Assembly: GCA_012511955.1 (NCBI GenBank)
Contig: JAAZFC010000043.1
Location: 1 to 42,883 of the forward strand
Origin: Fibrobacter sp.
Lineage (GTDB): Bacteria > Fibrobacterota > Fibrobacteria > Fibrobacterales > Fibrobacteraceae
Reading direction: 5' to 3'
Length of the DNA: 42,883 nucleotides
Shown: piece by piece, positions 1-6,856 of the stretch
How the letters are laid out: each line of letters starts with the position of its first letter
Numbering within the stretch: the stretch's first letter is position 1
Translations under genes and position numbers: made by a program
Notes under the pieces: model-generated
The model's input: only the letters and a program-made list of their open reading frames with translations
Told to the model about the DNA's origin: nothing
Database searches by the model: none

Positions 1-864
1 ACCATAGCTTTGGATCAAGACAGTTTATTATGGGGCTGGGGAAGTAATGCTAACGGAAACTTAGGTGAAGTAGGTAACCCTGAAACAGAATATTATTTTT
101 TAAAACCCACCCTTATTGATGGGGAGCGGAAGTGGATTAAGGTCTGGGCCGGTGATGAAACTTCATATATGCAAGCTGTTGATGGAGCTATTTGGGGCAT
201 GGGGGCTAATCATCGAGCTTTGTATCGCAGTCTCTGGGATCCAGTGCTAGAGCCGTTATTTCTTTTTCAAAATCCACCTTTAGAAATGTCGGTGGCTAGC
301 GACCATTATTATGCTATAGATTCTGATAGCCTTCTCAGAGGGTGGGGATATGATAGAGGAAACATAATAATACCACAAAAATTATCCTTCGATAAAAGAA
401 GCGAGAGGAATGATATTGGCTATAGGGTGGAAGGCGATGAATGGCAATGGCAAACGGTGGGTATTAGCGAAGCAACTTCGGCGGCTCTGCGCACCGATGG
501 GGTTATTTACTGGTGGCGCACCACCACTCATCCTTTAGAATATCCTAACAGGTACGCTGTCGGTACACGGGCTTTTGGGCTAGAGGTGGTGTTTGACACC
601 CTGCCCCCAGCGCAAAACCCCAAGGATTCAGCGGATCCCACGGGCATAAGCGCTGCTAAACCCACCTTGGTGGCGCATATTGACTCCCGCACCGGCATTT
701 TATATGCTTCCACTAGCGCCCCCGCCCGCATATTTTCCATTAACGGTAAAATGATTTCCACCGTCCAATTGCACCAAGGTCAAGCCCAACTGCCTCCCTT
801 GCCCCGCGGTTTATACATCATACGCTTGGCTAATGGGCAGAGCCTAAAGTGGAGGAGGGAATAG
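1..864 (+). CDS. Secreted RCC1-repeat protein with T9SS sorting domain (5' partial)
   Basis: The reading frame is open from base 1, so the N-terminus and any signal peptide lie outside the window; the stop is TAG at 862-864. The visible ~287 residues begin with a clear RCC1-type repeat (WGWGSNANGNLGE), followed by weaker copies (IWGMGANHRALYR, LLRGWGYDRGN, and AALRTDGVIYWW), so a beta-propeller or partial propeller is likely. The last ~70 residues form a short beta-sandwich-like tail with the pattern of the type A T9SS C-terminal domain: RIFSINGKMISTVQL, then a proline-rich turn, then PRGLYIIRLANGQSLKWRRE. In Bacteroidota and Fibrobacterota this tail directs export across the outer membrane and is then removed or anchored. 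The passenger function is unknown; RCC1-like propellers usually bind partners. The sorting-domain call is confident; the propeller call is moderate because the repeats are degenerate. Confidence 0.75.
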   Translation, partial: TIALDQDSLLWGWGSNANGNLGEVGNPETEYYFLKPTLIDGERKWIKVWAGDETSYMQAVDGAIWGMGANHRALYRSLWDPVLEPLFLFQNPPLEMSVASDHYYAIDSDSLLRGWGYDRGNIIIPQKLSFDKRSERNDIGYRVEGDEWQWQTVGISEATSAALRTDGVIYWWRTTTHPLEYPNRYAVGTRAFGLEVVFDTLPPAQNPKDSADPTGISAAKPTLVAHIDSRTGILYASTSAPARIFSINGKMISTVQLHQGQAQLPPLPRGLYIIRLANGQSLKWRRE

Positions 865-887
865 GGTTAATGGTGCGGAGCGCAGAG

Positions 888-932
888 CTTCCGACCTCTT
901 TACAAACTAGCTGATGCGAGTTTGTGAAAATC
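888..932 (+). repeat. Constant-loop hairpin repeat, copy A
   Basis: The element starts with CTTCCGACCTCT (888-899). Next come stem arm ACAAACT (902-908), loop AGCTGATGCG (909-918) and a perfectly complementary arm AGTTTGT (919-925), followed by GAAAATC (926-932). Copy C at 40012-40055 has the same flank and loop but a different, fully paired stem. It sits 23 bases after the stop codon of the RCC1 gene. Confidence 0.65.
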
Positions 933-1150
933 ATCCAAGAAGCACCCGGAGTTGTATCGAGGGTTAGACACCGAGATAAATAAAATGGTTTCGTGCAAAA
1001 CTGTATCGACTGTATCGATGAAAAGCAAAGCTTTCCGAAAGCTAACACCTAGCCACTAAAACCTAAAATCTACACGACGCTAGCTGCAACTTACAACTTA
1101 CAACTCTCCGATAAGCTTGTCGCATCCCTAACTTACAACTTTCAAAGAAT

Positions 1151-1170
1151 CTGGTTGCATCACCCTACTC
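1151..1170 (+). repeat. 20-bp exact repeat, also at 39737
   Basis: CTGGTTGCATCACCCTACTC is found here and again, identical, at 39737-39756. Both copies are followed by a C-rich run. Both lie downstream of a hairpin-repeat copy in a tail-to-tail gap, so the two gaps are collinear relatives. A degenerate partial copy (AAAATCTGGTTGCA) follows at 1180-1193. Confidence 0.7.
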
Positions 1171-1199
1171 CCCCCCCTCGAAAATCTGGTTGCACGCCC

Positions 1200-1508
1200 C
1201 TACATCAGACCGGGGATATTCATACCTTTGGTCAGGCTACCCATGGATTCTTGGGTGGCATCGTCTTTTTTGTCCACCACGGCGTTAAAAGCAGCCATCA
1301 ATAAATCTTCTAAGGCTTCTACATCTTCGGGATCCACCACATCTTGGTCTAGGTTGATGGCGGTAACTTTACCAGTACCATCTATGGTTATTTTGACGGC
1401 TCCACCTCCAGCTTCAGCCTCAAAGCTGGTGCTTTGCAATTCTTCTTGAGCTTTTGCCATTTTGCTTTGCATTTTCTGCATTTCTTTTAACATTTTTTGC
1501 ATATTCAT
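1200..1508 (-). CDS. ybaB: YbaB/EbfC family nucleoid-associated protein
   Basis: A 102-residue protein matching the YbaB/EbfC family in length and layout. It has a long charged N-terminal helix (MQKMLKEMQKMQSKMAKAQEELQ) followed by a small beta/alpha domain containing the family-like VKITIDGTGKVTAINLDQDVVDPED stretch, and a Met/Gly-rich tail. Family members form dimers that bind DNA and coat the nucleoid, and the gene usually follows dnaX and precedes recR. Here it starts 9 bases after the dnaX stop, so the two are almost certainly cotranscribed. recR does not follow; instead there is a non-coding repeat-bearing gap. The start ATG at 1508 gives the expected family N-terminus. Confidence 0.93.
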   Translation of the reverse strand: MNMQKMLKEMQKMQSKMAKAQEELQSTSFEAEAGGGAVKITIDGTGKVTAINLDQDVVDPEDVEALEDLLMAAFNAVVDKKDDATQESMGSLTKGMNIPGLM

Positions 1509-1517
1509 AATAACCTC

Positions 1518-3389
1518 TTAATTTTGAGAATGATTGTTTTTTAACTTACTTGTAATGTGTTGCAAGTCAAAAGCTTGGCTAAGCTGTTGCAAAATTGCTT
1601 CTTCTTTTAAATCTTTTTCCCAATATAAGTTAGGCTTAGGCTGGGAAAAACTAGGTTTTGGAGCATTTAACTCCGCTAGTTCTTCGGGGGTGGGATCTAA
1701 AAGTTCGTAACGCAATAAAATATCACCACCCAAAATATTTTGCAAAAACTCCGTTAAAGTGTTCTTGTAATTAGGGGATTTGGTGATTTGCTCATATTGA
1801 AAGTTTTGACTGTGCTTAAAAATTATTTTTAATTCAAAGGGCGAAGCTTGGTAATCCCCCCTTTGTAGAGTTGTTTCCTCTAAATAAGCGCCAACTAAAG
1901 GCTCGCTGTTATAAAAATCTTGCACCACTCTTTTCCATTGGCTAACTATCTCAAAGCGAGGAATTTGAGGGCTAGGAACGCTTACATCGTCAAAATCGAT
2001 GCTAAAATCATCTGCTTCTGGAGGAGCCTCCATATATGGATCAGAATTTGGGTCCAAAGTGGGAGCTGAATCAGGAACTGGCGCTAAATCTGGCTCTGGT
2101 GTAGAACTTAGCTCTGGTGCAGAAAATTGCTCTGGTGTTAAATTTGCTTCTGGCCTTAAAGTTGGTTCTGAGGCTAAGTCTGGTTTTGGCTCTGGGGTAG
2201 TAACTTCAGCAGGAACTAGGGCTTCGTTATATTTTTTTTTATTTTCTGCAGAACTTGTTGCAGATTGTACCGTGGTCAAAATTTTGCGTAAATCGCTGAC
2301 TCTATCTAGCCACGCCATGCGCGCCAAGGCCGTTTCTAAACTTAAACGCGGGTTGGTGCTATAGCGCATTTGCTGCAAAGTGTCGTTGGCGATTTTACCA
2401 TAGCGCAACAAATCGCCGTGGGTGGCCTGGGGAACAGCTTCACGATAGCGCTGAAAAAGGTCTTCTGAAACCTCTAAGGCTTGGTGGTCTAAACCGCTGA
2501 CTTTGGCGAATAAAACATTGCGCAAAAACTGCGCAAATCCTTGTAAAAACACCGATAAATCTAAACCGCTTGCCGTGGCCTGGGCTATAACTCCATAGAC
2601 CTTATCTAATTGATGTTCCCAAAGAGCTTCTATCAAATCAAAGTATAAATCTTCGGGGGGAATACCCAAAATATTGCGCACCGCATCTTCATCGATGTTT
2701 TGTCCGCTAAAAGCATAAATCTGGTCGAAATAGGTGAGGGCATCGCGCATGGAGCCATCAGCTTTTTGGGCAATTAAGTCTAAAGCAGTGAGGCTAGCGG
2801 TAATTTCTTCTTGTTCGCAAATATAAGCCAAGCGATCGCTGATGCTTTTGTTGTTTAAACGCTTAAAATCAAAGCGTTGCACCCGCGACAAAATAGTTTG
2901 GGGAACTTTTCCAACTTCGGTGGTGGCAAAAATAAAAATCACATGGTCCGGGGGTTCTTCTAAGGTTTTAAGCAGGGCATTAAAAGCCGATTTCGAGAGC
3001 ATGTGAACTTCATCTATCACAAAAACCTTGTATTTGCCTATCATGGGGGTATATTTTACTTGCTCAATAATATCCCGCATATCATCTACGCTGGTATGGC
3101 TGGCAGCATCTATTTCTATGACATCCATGGGGTTGCCCGTGGCTATATCTTTACACGAGGTGCAAGTTCCGCAAGGGCTTAAAGGATCGCCCCCCGAACA
3201 GTTGAGGGAGCGTGCTAAAATTCGCGCCGAAGTGGTTTTACCCACGCCACGAGTGCCTGTAAACAAAAATGCGTGATGCAAACGACCACCTTCGATGGCG
3301 TTTTTAAAAGTGCTAGCAATGTGTTCTTGCCCCACTAAATCCGCAAAACTCATAGGACGCCATTTACGCGCCATAGCCATATAAACCAT
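1518..3389 (-). CDS. dnaX: DNA polymerase III subunit gamma/tau
   Basis: The clamp-loader ATPase of the replicative polymerase, 623 residues. Visible features are Walker A (GTRGVGKT, about 45-52), four zinc-ligand cysteines (64, 73, 76, 79), Walker B DEVH (126-129), sensor 1 ATTE (155-158) and the SRV arginine-finger region (~168-170). The AAA+ and collar domains run to ~365. A Pro/Glu-rich linker of PEP-type repeats (~393-460) is followed by a tau-like C-terminal domain (~475-620). Nine consecutive A residues encode Lys384-386 between collar and linker, a possible slippage site that would yield a short gamma form (separate entry). The true start could be M1, M4 or M6; M6 (MARKWRP) best matches family N-termini. 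It is transcribed with ybaB, divergently from the gene at 3447. Confidence 0.96.
   Translation of the reverse strand: MVYMAMARKWRPMSFADLVGQEHIASTFKNAIEGGRLHHAFLFTGTRGVGKTTSARILARSLNCSGGDPLSPCGTCTSCKDIATGNPMDVIEIDAASHTSVDDMRDIIEQVKYTPMIGKYKVFVIDEVHMLSKSAFNALLKTLEEPPDHVIFIFATTEVGKVPQTILSRVQRFDFKRLNNKSISDRLAYICEQEEITASLTALDLIAQKADGSMRDALTYFDQIYAFSGQNIDEDAVRNILGIPPEDLYFDLIEALWEHQLDKVYGVIAQATASGLDLSVFLQGFAQFLRNVLFAKVSGLDHQALEVSEDLFQRYREAVPQATHGDLLRYGKIANDTLQQMRYSTNPRLSLETALARMAWLDRVSDLRKILTTVQSATSSAENKKKYNEALVPAEVTTPEPKPDLASEPTLRPEANLTPEQFSAPELSSTPEPDLAPVPDSAPTLDPNSDPYMEAPPEADDFSIDFDDVSVPSPQIPRFEIVSQWKRVVQDFYNSEPLVGAYLEETTLQRGDYQASPFELKIIFKHSQNFQYEQITKSPNYKNTLTEFLQNILGGDILLRYELLDPTPEELAELNAPKPSFSQPKPNLYWEKDLKEEAILQQLSQAFDLQHITSKLKNNHSQN
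2232..2240 (-). promoter_or_regulatory. A9 slippery tract in dnaX, possible frameshift site
   Basis: On the coding strand this is exactly nine A residues, read AAA AAA AAA (Lys384-386) and flanked by T on both sides. A -1 shift on A AAA AAA reads ATA then TAA, ending at residue 387. A +1 shift reaches TAG after seven more codons. Both would produce a protein ending just after the AAA+/collar region, as gamma does in E. coli (ribosomal frameshift) and Thermus (slippage on A9). No clear downstream stimulatory stem was seen. Confidence 0.5.
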
Positions 3390-3434
3390 AAACAGAAAGA
3401 TAAGAAATTTATTTTATATAGCCGTATAAAATGC

Positions 3435-3440
3435 TATATT
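3435..3440 (+). promoter_or_regulatory. Putative -10 box abutting the start at 3447
   Basis: TATATT ends 6 bases before ATG 3447, with no Shine-Dalgarno sequence between. If used, the transcript would start at or next to the start codon (leaderless). No clear -35 element. The 57-bp interval is shared with the divergent dnaX promoter. Confidence 0.35.
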
Positions 3441-3446
3441 AATCTT

Positions 3447-3926
3447 ATGTTTGAAATTTCTCAATCATCATGGAGCGATCTGTCGCTCACTGAAAGCTAC
3501 GATTTGTTGCGGCATAGGCCTTATTTAGTGCGTATGGATGCCGAACCCGTGTTGCATTACAACGCTCCTTTGGGTATTTGGCAAGGTGCGCCAGTGCATT
3601 ACAATCTCGCCTGGGGTTTAGTGCGTTATAGTTGGAAAGCCACGGTAACCAGTGCTGAAAATCATAGCTTTAGAGCCACTTTAATTGCAGCGGAAGACAG
3701 TCCTTTAGTGGAATTTACTGCCCATCATTCTTTGCAAAGCGAAGAAAGTGGCACCATAATTCGCGAATCGCTCAATGGAGCCTTCAAAGACTCGTCTTTA
3801 AGCGAAGTTTGGGCCAAAGCCCAGGTGGTACACGCTTTTTCTGCCCGACAGTCTGCCAGTCAAAGGGCGGCCGACAAAACCACGGGTAAAATCTCCACCT
3901 TAGATTCGGGCTCCCAAAGCGCATAA
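3447..3926 (+). CDS. SRPBCC-like ligand-binding protein (tentative)
   Basis: A 159-residue cytosolic protein without signal peptide or membrane segment. The central pattern (LVRYSWKATVTSAENHSFRA, then a segment ending PLVEFTAHHSL, then SGTIIRESLNGAF) resembles the beta-strand order of the SRPBCC/START-like fold, where a Gly-Thr and an acidic residue precede the last long helix. That is a pattern judgement, not a database match. The C-terminal ~35 residues are low-complexity, rich in Ser, Ala and Gln. Its stop TAA is directly followed by the ATG of nspC with no intervening base, so the two are probably cotranslated. The ligand is unknown, and a link to polyamine metabolism would be guesswork from position. 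Confidence 0.55.
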   Translation: MFEISQSSWSDLSLTESYDLLRHRPYLVRMDAEPVLHYNAPLGIWQGAPVHYNLAWGLVRYSWKATVTSAENHSFRATLIAAEDSPLVEFTAHHSLQSEESGTIIRESLNGAFKDSSLSEVWAKAQVVHAFSARQSASQRAADKTTGKISTLDSGSQSA

Positions 3927-5096
3927 ATGGCATATCCCAGCATTGCCATAGATTTTTCCCAGGTTCCTTCGCCCTGTTATGTCTTAGAAATGGCGCGTTT
4001 ACGCCAAAATTTAGAGATTTTAGATCGCGTGCAAAAAGAAGCAGGGGTTAAAATAATATGCGCTCTTAAAGGCTTTTCCTTTTGGAGTTCTTTTCCCCTA
4101 GTGCGCCAATATTTGCCAGGTTGCACCGCTAGTTCCTTAAACGAAGCGCGCTTAGCTTCCGAAGAATTTGGCGGCGAGGTGCATGTTTATGCCCCAGCTT
4201 ACGCCGACGACGAAATCCACGAAGTTCTGTTTTTGGCCGACCATATTAGTTTTAATTCCATATCCCAATTGCAACGCTTTCGTTCCGCCATAGCCACTCG
4301 TCGCGAAAAGAGCGATTTAGGGCCGCTTTCTGTGGGTTTACGGGTAAATCCCGAATATTCTGAGGTCAGCACCGATCTTTACAATCCCTGCGCACCTTTT
4401 TCTCGTTTGGGAGTGGTGCGCTCCGAATTTGATCCCCAAGTGATGCCCCAGCTCGATGGTTTGCACTTCCACGCCTTGTGCGAACAGAATGTCAACGCCT
4501 TGGAAGGAGTGCTCGCCAATTTTGAAAAGCTTTTCGGCGAATTTATTCCCCAACTTAAGTGGGTAAATTTCGGCGGTGGGCATCATATTACTCGTTCCGA
4601 TTACGATGTGGAACGCCTAATCCAAGTGTTGCGAGATTTTCAGCAACGCTATCCAGGGGTGCAAGTGATTTTAGAGCCTGGCGAAGCTGTGGGATGGCAA
4701 ACCGGGGAACTGGTGGCCACGGTGCTAGATTTGGTGCGCAATAAAAAGGAAATCGCCATTCTCGATATATCCATTAGCGCCCATTTGCCGGATTGCTTAG
4801 AAATGCCCTACAGACCCGAAGTTATAGGCGCTGCCTTGCCCGGGGAAAAACCCCATAATTATACCTTAGCCGGGGGCACTTGCTTAGCTGGCGATGTTTT
4901 GGGGGATTTTAGCTTTGATAAGCCTTTGACCGTGGGAGATAAGATCGTTTTTCTCGATATGATCCACTATACCATGGTGAAAACGACATTTTTCAATGGA
5001 GTTAAACATCCCAGTATTGCAATATGGCACGAAAATCAGAGTTTAGAAGTGGTGCGAAGCTTTACTTATGAGCAATTTAAGGATAAATTGAGCTGA
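3927..5096 (+). CDS. nspC: Carboxynorspermidine/carboxyspermidine decarboxylase
   Basis: A PLP-dependent alanine-racemase-fold decarboxylase of 389 residues, the usual family length. It converts carboxy(nor)spermidine to (nor)spermidine in the carboxyspermidine polyamine route. Supporting motifs are the N-terminal PSPCYVLE, the PLP lysine in CALKGFS (K48), the NFGGGHHITR glycine-rich phosphate-binding segment, LEPGEAVGW, and the C-terminal catalytic-type segments DISISAHLPDCLEMPYRP and LAGGTCLAGDVLGDF with the active-site Cys and Asp. The partner carboxyspermidine dehydrogenase is not in this window. It starts immediately after the stop of the upstream gene. The substrate choice, norspermidine or spermidine, cannot be decided from sequence alone. 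Confidence 0.93.
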   Translation: MAYPSIAIDFSQVPSPCYVLEMARLRQNLEILDRVQKEAGVKIICALKGFSFWSSFPLVRQYLPGCTASSLNEARLASEEFGGEVHVYAPAYADDEIHEVLFLADHISFNSISQLQRFRSAIATRREKSDLGPLSVGLRVNPEYSEVSTDLYNPCAPFSRLGVVRSEFDPQVMPQLDGLHFHALCEQNVNALEGVLANFEKLFGEFIPQLKWVNFGGGHHITRSDYDVERLIQVLRDFQQRYPGVQVILEPGEAVGWQTGELVATVLDLVRNKKEIAILDISISAHLPDCLEMPYRPEVIGAALPGEKPHNYTLAGGTCLAGDVLGDFSFDKPLTVGDKIVFLDMIHYTMVKTTFFNGVKHPSIAIWHENQSLEVVRSFTYEQFKDKLS

Positions 5097-5126
5097 AAAT
5101 CGTCCATTTATCGTAAAGCACCGCCG

Positions 5127-5161
5127 TTGAGCAATATTTTAACAAAGAATTAGTAAATTTG
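5127..5161 (+). promoter_or_regulatory. Putative nadA promoter, near-leaderless
   Basis: TTGAGC (5127-5132) is followed after 18 bases by TAGTAAATTTG (5151-5161), which also contains TAAATTTG (5154-5161), a match to the TAnnTTTG -7 consensus known from Bacteroidota. Only four bases separate it from ATG 5166. The same 11-base box at the same distance precedes the gene at 13025. Confidence 0.45.
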
Positions 5162-5165
5162 TGCC

Positions 5166-6191
5166 ATGACTGGTGCAGAATTGTATAAAAAGTTAGCAAA
5201 TACTCCTTTGCAAATGGCCATGGCGCCTTATACGCCAGAGCTTTGCGAGGAAATGGCAGTTAAAATTACCCGCATAAATCAGCTTAAAAAAGAGCAAAAT
5301 GCGGTGTTATTAGCTCATTATTATGTGCCCCGAGAAATTGTTTTAGGCCCTGCGGACTTTGTGGGTGACTCCTATAAACTCAGTGACGATGCGTCTAAAA
5401 CCGAGGCCGATACCATCGTTTTTGCCGCAGTGCGTTTTATGGCAGAGACTGCCAAAATTCTTAACCCCAATAAGCGGGTTTTGGTGCCTGGCACGGATCC
5501 CTCATGTAGTTTAGCGGATTCTATTACCGCCAAAGATGTGCGTGAACTTAAATCCCAATACCCAGAGCATACTTTTGTCTGTTACATAAACACCACCGCC
5601 GAAGTTAAAGCGCTGTGCGATGTTTGTGTTACAAGTACCAATGTGGTGGATATTTTTGAGCGCATTCCCAACGATAAAATCGTGTTTTTACCCGATGCTT
5701 TAATGGGGAAAAATGTTATTAATGCTCTAAAAGCCAAAGGTATCGAAAAAGAAGTAGTGCTTTACGAAGAAGGGGCTTGTCATGTACACGAGCGTTTTGA
5801 CTACGAATTTATTGATCTTTTCAAGAAAAGTTTGCCCGGCACTCAAGTTTTAAGTCACCCCGAATGTACACCCGAAGTGGTGGCGCAATCCGATTTTGTG
5901 GGATCCACTTCTCAGATTATCAATCAAGTGAAAAGCTACGACGAGGCGCAAAATTTGTTGGTGCTCACCGAGTGTGGTTTAGTTACTGGTTTGGTAAATG
6001 ATTTTCCCCAACATCGTTTTGTAGGGGCTTGCCAGATGTGTCAATATATGAAATCCAATAGCTTAGATGGAATCTTGCGGGTTCTTGAAAACCCCACTCC
6101 CGCCGACGAAGTTATTTTGGATCCCCAAGTAATGCAAGATGCCCGGCGTTGCATAGACGCTATGTTCAAATACGCTAGACAGGGCAAATAA
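5166..6191 (+). CDS. nadA: Quinolinate synthase A
   Basis: A [4Fe-4S] enzyme that condenses iminoaspartate with dihydroxyacetone phosphate to quinolinate in de novo NAD synthesis; 341 residues. Family signatures include NAVLLAHYYVPREI near the N-terminus, ADFVGDSYKLS, VRFMAETAKILNP, DPSCSLADS and VFLPDALMGKN. Conserved cysteines occur in CDVCVTS, LTECGLV and GACQMCQYMK. No nadB or nadC is in the window. The stop overlaps the start of the next gene by one base (TAATG), so translation of the outer-membrane protein at 6191 is probably coupled. It seems to be transcribed from its own promoter close to the ATG. Confidence 0.96.
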   Translation: MTGAELYKKLANTPLQMAMAPYTPELCEEMAVKITRINQLKKEQNAVLLAHYYVPREIVLGPADFVGDSYKLSDDASKTEADTIVFAAVRFMAETAKILNPNKRVLVPGTDPSCSLADSITAKDVRELKSQYPEHTFVCYINTTAEVKALCDVCVTSTNVVDIFERIPNDKIVFLPDALMGKNVINALKAKGIEKEVVLYEEGACHVHERFDYEFIDLFKKSLPGTQVLSHPECTPEVVAQSDFVGSTSQIINQVKSYDEAQNLLVLTECGLVTGLVNDFPQHRFVGACQMCQYMKSNSLDGILRVLENPTPADEVILDPQVMQDARRCIDAMFKYARQGK

Positions 6192-6850
6192 TGCGCCGTA
6201 TAGCTTGGCTTTTGCTACTGGTTTCTTTTTCCTTTGGGCAAAGACCTTTAGTACGGTATTTCGTGCAAGCCAATGGTGGTTTTAGCGCTCCTTGGGGGGA
6301 TTTTGATGGGCGTAAACAGCTGAATTCAGTGCCTGACAGCATTATTATAGCTGAAACTGTGAATTTGCATAAAATTTCTCCTTATCCCATGGTAGAATTG
6401 CGTTTAGGGGCAAACATTGATGCCAGTGCAGTGGCTATTTCATTGTTTTTGGGTAGTGCAAGCACAAAATACAATGGTGCAGAGCAAGAAGATAAAAGTT
6501 CCTTGCAAGGGCTAAACTTTTTATATCAATATAACTGGAGCTTTAGCCCAGTGGAACCCATGTTTGGAGTGGGCTACGGTTTTACTCGTTTAGGAGTACC
6601 TCAGGCTGCTAAATGGGAGGATGAAGGTGAAAGCCTGCGCGACAAGGTCTTATTTTCTGGAGCGGGTCCTATTATTACCGGAGGATTAAATTTCCCTGTA
6701 AATAAGCATATTCATTTGGGATTTGATAATAGAATATCACTGTTTTGGGCTTCCCCTTTAACCACCACGGCTAATGATTACAGCAAGTTAGATCGAGATT
6801 TGTGGCAATGGTCTTTTAATTCATCTTTAGCGGTAAAAATCATCTTTTGA
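6191..6850 (+). CDS. Small predicted outer-membrane beta-barrel protein
   Basis: A 219-residue protein with a short signal peptide (MRRIAWLLLLVSFSFGQ). The mature part is rich in alternating polar/hydrophobic strands and glycine (VRYFVQANGGFSAPWGDFDG, FLYQYNWSFSPVEPMFGVGYGF, SSLAVKIIF) and ends in Phe, the usual last residue of outer-membrane barrels. The length suits an 8-strand barrel of OmpA/OmpX/OmpW size, but I recognise no named family. It overlaps nadA by one base and is followed after six bases by the UbiD-family gene, so it lies inside a metabolic operon. No functional link to NAD synthesis is visible. Confidence 0.6.
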   Translation: MRRIAWLLLLVSFSFGQRPLVRYFVQANGGFSAPWGDFDGRKQLNSVPDSIIIAETVNLHKISPYPMVELRLGANIDASAVAISLFLGSASTKYNGAEQEDKSSLQGLNFLYQYNWSFSPVEPMFGVGYGFTRLGVPQAAKWEDEGESLRDKVLFSGAGPIITGGLNFPVNKHIHLGFDNRISLFWASPLTTTANDYSKLDRDLWQWSFNSSLAVKIIF

Positions 6851-6856
6851 GGCATT

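Larger units (their letters stand above)
865..1199. other. Long tail-to-tail gap with repeats, no gene
   Basis: This non-coding gap lies between the stop of the RCC1 gene and the stop of ybaB. It holds a 7-bp-stem hairpin at 902-925 and a second hairpin at 1029-1043 (AGCTTT, CCG, AAAGCT). TGTATCGA occurs three times (953-960, 1002-1009, 1011-1018), the last two inside a perfect 9-bp tandem repeat. AACTTAC is tandemly repeated at 1088-1101. The 20-mer at 1151-1170 recurs exactly at 39737-39756. No convincing ORF, tRNA or canonical terminator with a T-run was seen. Confidence 0.7.

Noticed and set aside
1999-2364. Ser/Gly-repeat ORF antisense to dnaX
   Set aside because: It is the reverse frame of the Pro/Glu repeat linker of DnaX, which produces repeat-like peptides in all frames.
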